A stretch of 38,070 bases of DNA from an uncultured Lachnospiraceae bacterium. GTDB lineage: Bacteria > Bacillota > Clostridia > Lachnospirales > Lachnospiraceae. Under the pieces are notes generated by a model that was not told the DNA's origin, searched no databases, and saw only the letters and a program-made list of their open reading frames with translations. Every line of letters begins with the position of its first letter. Positions within the stretch are counted from its first letter, which is position 1. The stretch spans positions 1 to 38,070 of the forward strand of contig CALWHG010000018.1 in NCBI GenBank assembly GCA_944380315.1, given 5' to 3'. Shown here one piece after another: positions 36,261-38,070 of this stretch. Made by a program: the position numbers and the translations under genes.

Positions 36261-36935
36261 CTACCTTACCTCCACATCCCTGGACAGCTCTTCGAGCGCA
36301 GCCCGATCAAGGATGACATAGCTCTTTTTTTCCTTCCGAAGATACCCTCTCTCCACCAGCTCTGCAAATACATAGAGCAGATGCCTGTAGGAAACTCCAA
36401 AATACTCTGCCACCTGGGCATACTCCTTCCTGATGACTCCCTGATCCTCTGTCATGAGTATGAAGGCAGCCAGCCGGTTGATGAGTGGAAAGGTCTGATT
36501 TCTGATGAAGGTCACCGTATTGCGGTAGTTTTTGACCCCCAGCAGCCTGCACAGACTCCGGAGAAAGCAGGCATCATTGAGGAGCCTGTCTCTGTAGCGT
36601 CTCAGCGGCAGTGCCAGCAGGTAGCTGTCCTCTATGGCCTGTACAGCTCTTACCTCCCGGTCATCGCTTATGAGCTCCATCTCTCCTATGAAGCAGGGCG
36701 CGGAAAAGAAATCTATAAGGGCCACATCTCCGTTTGAAAGAGTCATGAACAGTCTGGCCCTGCCCCTGCATAGATAAAACAGGTACTCCGGCCTTACTCC
36801 CTCTTTGATTATATACTCCCCTGCAGGTACCATAAAAAGCTCTGCATCAGACCCTACATCAAAGGAAAACTGATCCAGATATGCCGAGCTCTCCATAAGC
36901 TCCTGTCTAAGGCTCTCATCCCTTACCCTCTTCAT
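36261..36935 (-). CDS. yeiL: Crp/Fnr-family regulator, YeiL-type
   Basis: A 224-residue transcription factor with an N-terminal cyclic-nucleotide-binding-like beta roll (about 25-110) and a C-terminal winged helix (172-200, YAQVAEYFGVSYRHLLYVFAELVERGYL). It closely resembles E. coli YeiL as I remember it: FYLCRGRARL, LIDFFSAPCFIGE, RAVQAIE, FPLINRLAAFIL and VSYRHLLYV agree. The cAMP-contact residues of Crp are not evident, so another signal is likely. The ATG at 36935 was chosen over one at 37001 because AAAGGAGG is just upstream. It is divergent from rihB, and in E. coli yeiL also neighbours rihB. A palindrome at 36989-37000 is a candidate operator. Confidence 0.92.
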   Translation of the reverse strand: MKRVRDESLRQELMESSAYLDQFSFDVGSDAELFMVPAGEYIIKEGVRPEYLFYLCRGRARLFMTLSNGDVALIDFFSAPCFIGEMELISDDREVRAVQAIEDSYLLALPLRRYRDRLLNDACFLRSLCRLLGVKNYRNTVTFIRNQTFPLINRLAAFILMTEDQGVIRKEYAQVAEYFGVSYRHLLYVFAELVERGYLRKEKKSYVILDRAALEELSRDVEVR

Positions 36936-36988
36936 CAGACCTCCTTTTCTGAGCTCAGATCCATGGGCAGAAACATTTTCATATTTTG

Positions 36989-37000
36989 TGAGATATCTCA
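36989..37000. promoter_or_regulatory. Palindromic candidate operator for the YeiL-type regulator
   Basis: TGAGATATCTCA is a perfect 12-bp palindrome in the short divergent gap. Its centre is 41.5 bases upstream of the predicted rihB start (about 37036), the class II activator position of Crp-family proteins, and it overlaps the predicted yeiL start. Binding by the encoded regulator is inference. Confidence 0.5.
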
Positions 37001-37005
37001 TATAA

Positions 37006-37034
37006 AGTATAAGCCCGGCTCACTTATAATTCAA
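37006..37034 (-). promoter_or_regulatory. Promoter of yeiL-amidohydrolase
   Basis: On the minus strand, TTGAAT (37029-37034) and TATACT (37006-37011) are separated by 17 bases, giving a start near 36999 inside the palindrome. Confidence 0.6.
37025..37030 (+). promoter_or_regulatory. -10 element of rihB (activator-type promoter)
   Basis: A perfect TATAAT at 37025-37030 has no recognisable -35 at 37002-37007 (ATAAAG). This is the picture expected for an activator-dependent promoter. It overlaps the yeiL -35. Confidence 0.6.
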
Positions 37035-37083
37035 TCATCACTGTTAGCTATGATGCTTAAATGCATTGACGGAGGAGGTAATC

Positions 37084-38022
37084 ATGGAAAAAAGAAAGAT
37101 CATACTTGACTGCGATCCCGGACATGATGACGCCATAGCCATGCTCATGGCGGCGAGACACCCGGCCATAGAGCTGCTTGGCATCACCGTGGTGGCAGGC
37201 AATCAGACCCTTAAGAAAAATATCGTAAATGCGCTCAATGTATGCCAGCTCCTTGGCATAGAAGCGCCTGTATATGCCGGCATGAAACGGCCCATCATGC
37301 GTGAGCAGATAGTGGCTGCGGACGTCCATGGAGAGAGCGGACTCGATGGTCCCGTATTTGGGCCTCTGCACCTCAAGGCTCAGCCTGAGCATGCGGTAAG
37401 ATTCATCATCGACACTCTCATGCAGAGCGACGGAGACATCACTCTGGTGCCCGTAGGCCCCTTAAGCAACATAGCAGTAGCCATGCGCATGGAGCCTGCC
37501 ATACTGCCCAAGATCAGAGAGATAGTACTTATGGGAGGTGCCGTGGGTGCCGGCAACAGCACTCCCTCGGCAGAATTCAATCTTTATGCTGATCCTGAAG
37601 CAGCCAGAGTGGTGTTCAGCTCCGGAGTACCAATAGTCATGATGGGACTGGATCTTACGAACCAGACCGTATGCACTCCCGATATCATAGATCGCATGCA
37701 GTCAGTCGGGAACAAGGCAGGCCGGCTCTTTGCCGATGTCATGAACTTTACCCTCAAGACCCAGTATGAGGTCAACGGTCTTGCTGCCGGCCCCATACAC
37801 GATGCCACCTGCATAGGCTACCTGGTGGATCCCGGCTGCATCGAGCTTCATGACATGCATGTGGTCATAGATACAAATGAAGGCCCCTGCTACGGACGTA
37901 CCGTATGCGATGAGGTAGGTGTCATGAAGGGAAGGGTCAGGGCAAATGCCAAAGTGGGCATGGCCATAGACACGGCCCGCTTCTTTGACCTTGTGGAGGA
38001 ATGCATAAGGATGTATGACTGA
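37084..38022 (+). CDS. rihB: Ribonucleoside hydrolase RihB-type
   Basis: RihB hydrolyses ribonucleosides, mainly pyrimidine, to base and ribose. The 312-residue protein has the calcium-site signature DCDPGHDD (9-16), [36 protein letters not shown] and [11 protein letters not shown] with the catalytic-region His. From memory it is strikingly close to E. coli RihB (YeiK) throughout, including [19 protein letters not shown] and [13 protein letters not shown]. Yet its isoleucine codons are 15 ATA, 10 ATC, 0 ATT, like its neighbours, so there is no sign of recent transfer from an enteric genome. The ATG at 37084 follows GGAGGAGG; an in-frame start at 37066 is inferior. The gene is divergent from yeiL. 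Confidence 0.95.
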   Translation: MEKRKIILDCDPGHDDAIAMLMAARHPAIELLGITVVAGNQTLKKNIVNALNVCQLLGIEAPVYAGMKRPIMREQIVAADVHGESGLDGPVFGPLHLKAQPEHAVRFIIDTLMQSDGDITLVPVGPLSNIAVAMRMEPAILPKIREIVLMGGAVGAGNSTPSAEFNLYADPEAARVVFSSGVPIVMMGLDLTNQTVCTPDIIDRMQSVGNKAGRLFADVMNFTLKTQYEVNGLAAGPIHDATCIGYLVDPGCIELHDMHVVIDTNEGPCYGRTVCDEVGVMKGRVRANAKVGMAIDTARFFDLVEECIRMYD

Positions 38023-38027
38023 GACTC

Positions 38028-38070
38028 TCAGTCCCAGAGCTCCTTCATGAGCTCGGCCACTGACATCATC
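38028..38070 (-). CDS. C-terminal fragment of a gene entering from the right edge
   Basis: On the minus strand an open frame ends MMSVAELMKELWD followed by TGA at 38028-38030. Only about 13 residues are visible, too few to identify. It is convergent with rihB and ends five bases from its stop. It looks coding because it uses the same codon style, but another frame is possible. Confidence 0.35.
   Translation of the reverse strand, partial: MMSVAELMKELWD

Overview
The window looks like a chromosomal core region of a Gram-positive anaerobe of the class Clostridia, probably Lachnospiraceae-like. The evidence is the mix of ThiT with a TPP riboswitch, heterodimeric iron-sulfur L-serine dehydratase (SdaAA/SdaAB), Asp23, long-form HPF, a PrsA-like lipoprotein foldase, the order nusB-xseA-xseB-ispA-dxs-tlyA-nadK-argR-recN, and a DUF5716/DUF5717 cassette I associate with Lachnospiraceae. 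Base composition is near 50% G+C by eye. Isoleucine is written almost only as ATA or ATC (32 ATA, 26 ATC, 0 ATT in three genes counted by hand). I saw no insertion sequence, prophage, CRISPR array or tRNA gene; the one stable RNA is tmRNA.

Layout. 1-2813: secA (minus, cut by the window edge) and hpf (plus) diverge. 2818-18086: a long minus-strand run. Read in transcription order it is DUF5717, DUF5716 (actin/Hsp70-like), a helical partner, valS, gdhA, a response regulator and histidine kinase, a HicB-like protein, mntP, a GNAT-Maf fusion, a DUF4143-type ATPase, an SDR oxidoreductase and a secreted NlpC/P60 protein. Intrinsic terminators break the run after gdhA and before nlpC. 18282-22068: HAD phosphatase, PrsA-like lipoprotein, PAP2-like membrane protein and glycogen synthase. 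22208-31218: a ten-gene housekeeping operon from one recognisable promoter, running asp23, nusB, xseA, xseB, ispA, dxs, tlyA, nadK, argR, recN. 31338-32194: TPP-riboswitch-controlled thiT. 32211-33765: sdaAB-sdaAA, divergent from a cytidylate-kinase-like gene (33897-34499). 34654-34997: tmRNA. 35066-38022: a YeiL-type Crp/Fnr regulator with a downstream amidohydrolase, divergent from a RihB-type nucleoside hydrolase. A gene fragment enters at the right edge.

How the genes fit together. The ten-gene operon joins isoprenoid precursor supply (dxs, ispA) with DNA repair (xseAB, recN), transcription (nusB), NADP supply (nadK), arginine control (argR) and RNA methylation (tlyA). The right end is a small nucleoside-salvage island. 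A perfect 12-bp palindrome between yeiL and rihB sits where a Crp-family protein could activate rihB and repress yeiL.

The strongest candidate for an undescribed system is the three-gene cassette at 13547-18160. It encodes an actin/Hsp70-fold protein with altered nucleotide-binding motifs, a large multidomain partner with an acidic linker, and a small all-helical partner. The genes are translationally coupled and share their own promoter. I know of no assigned function for them.
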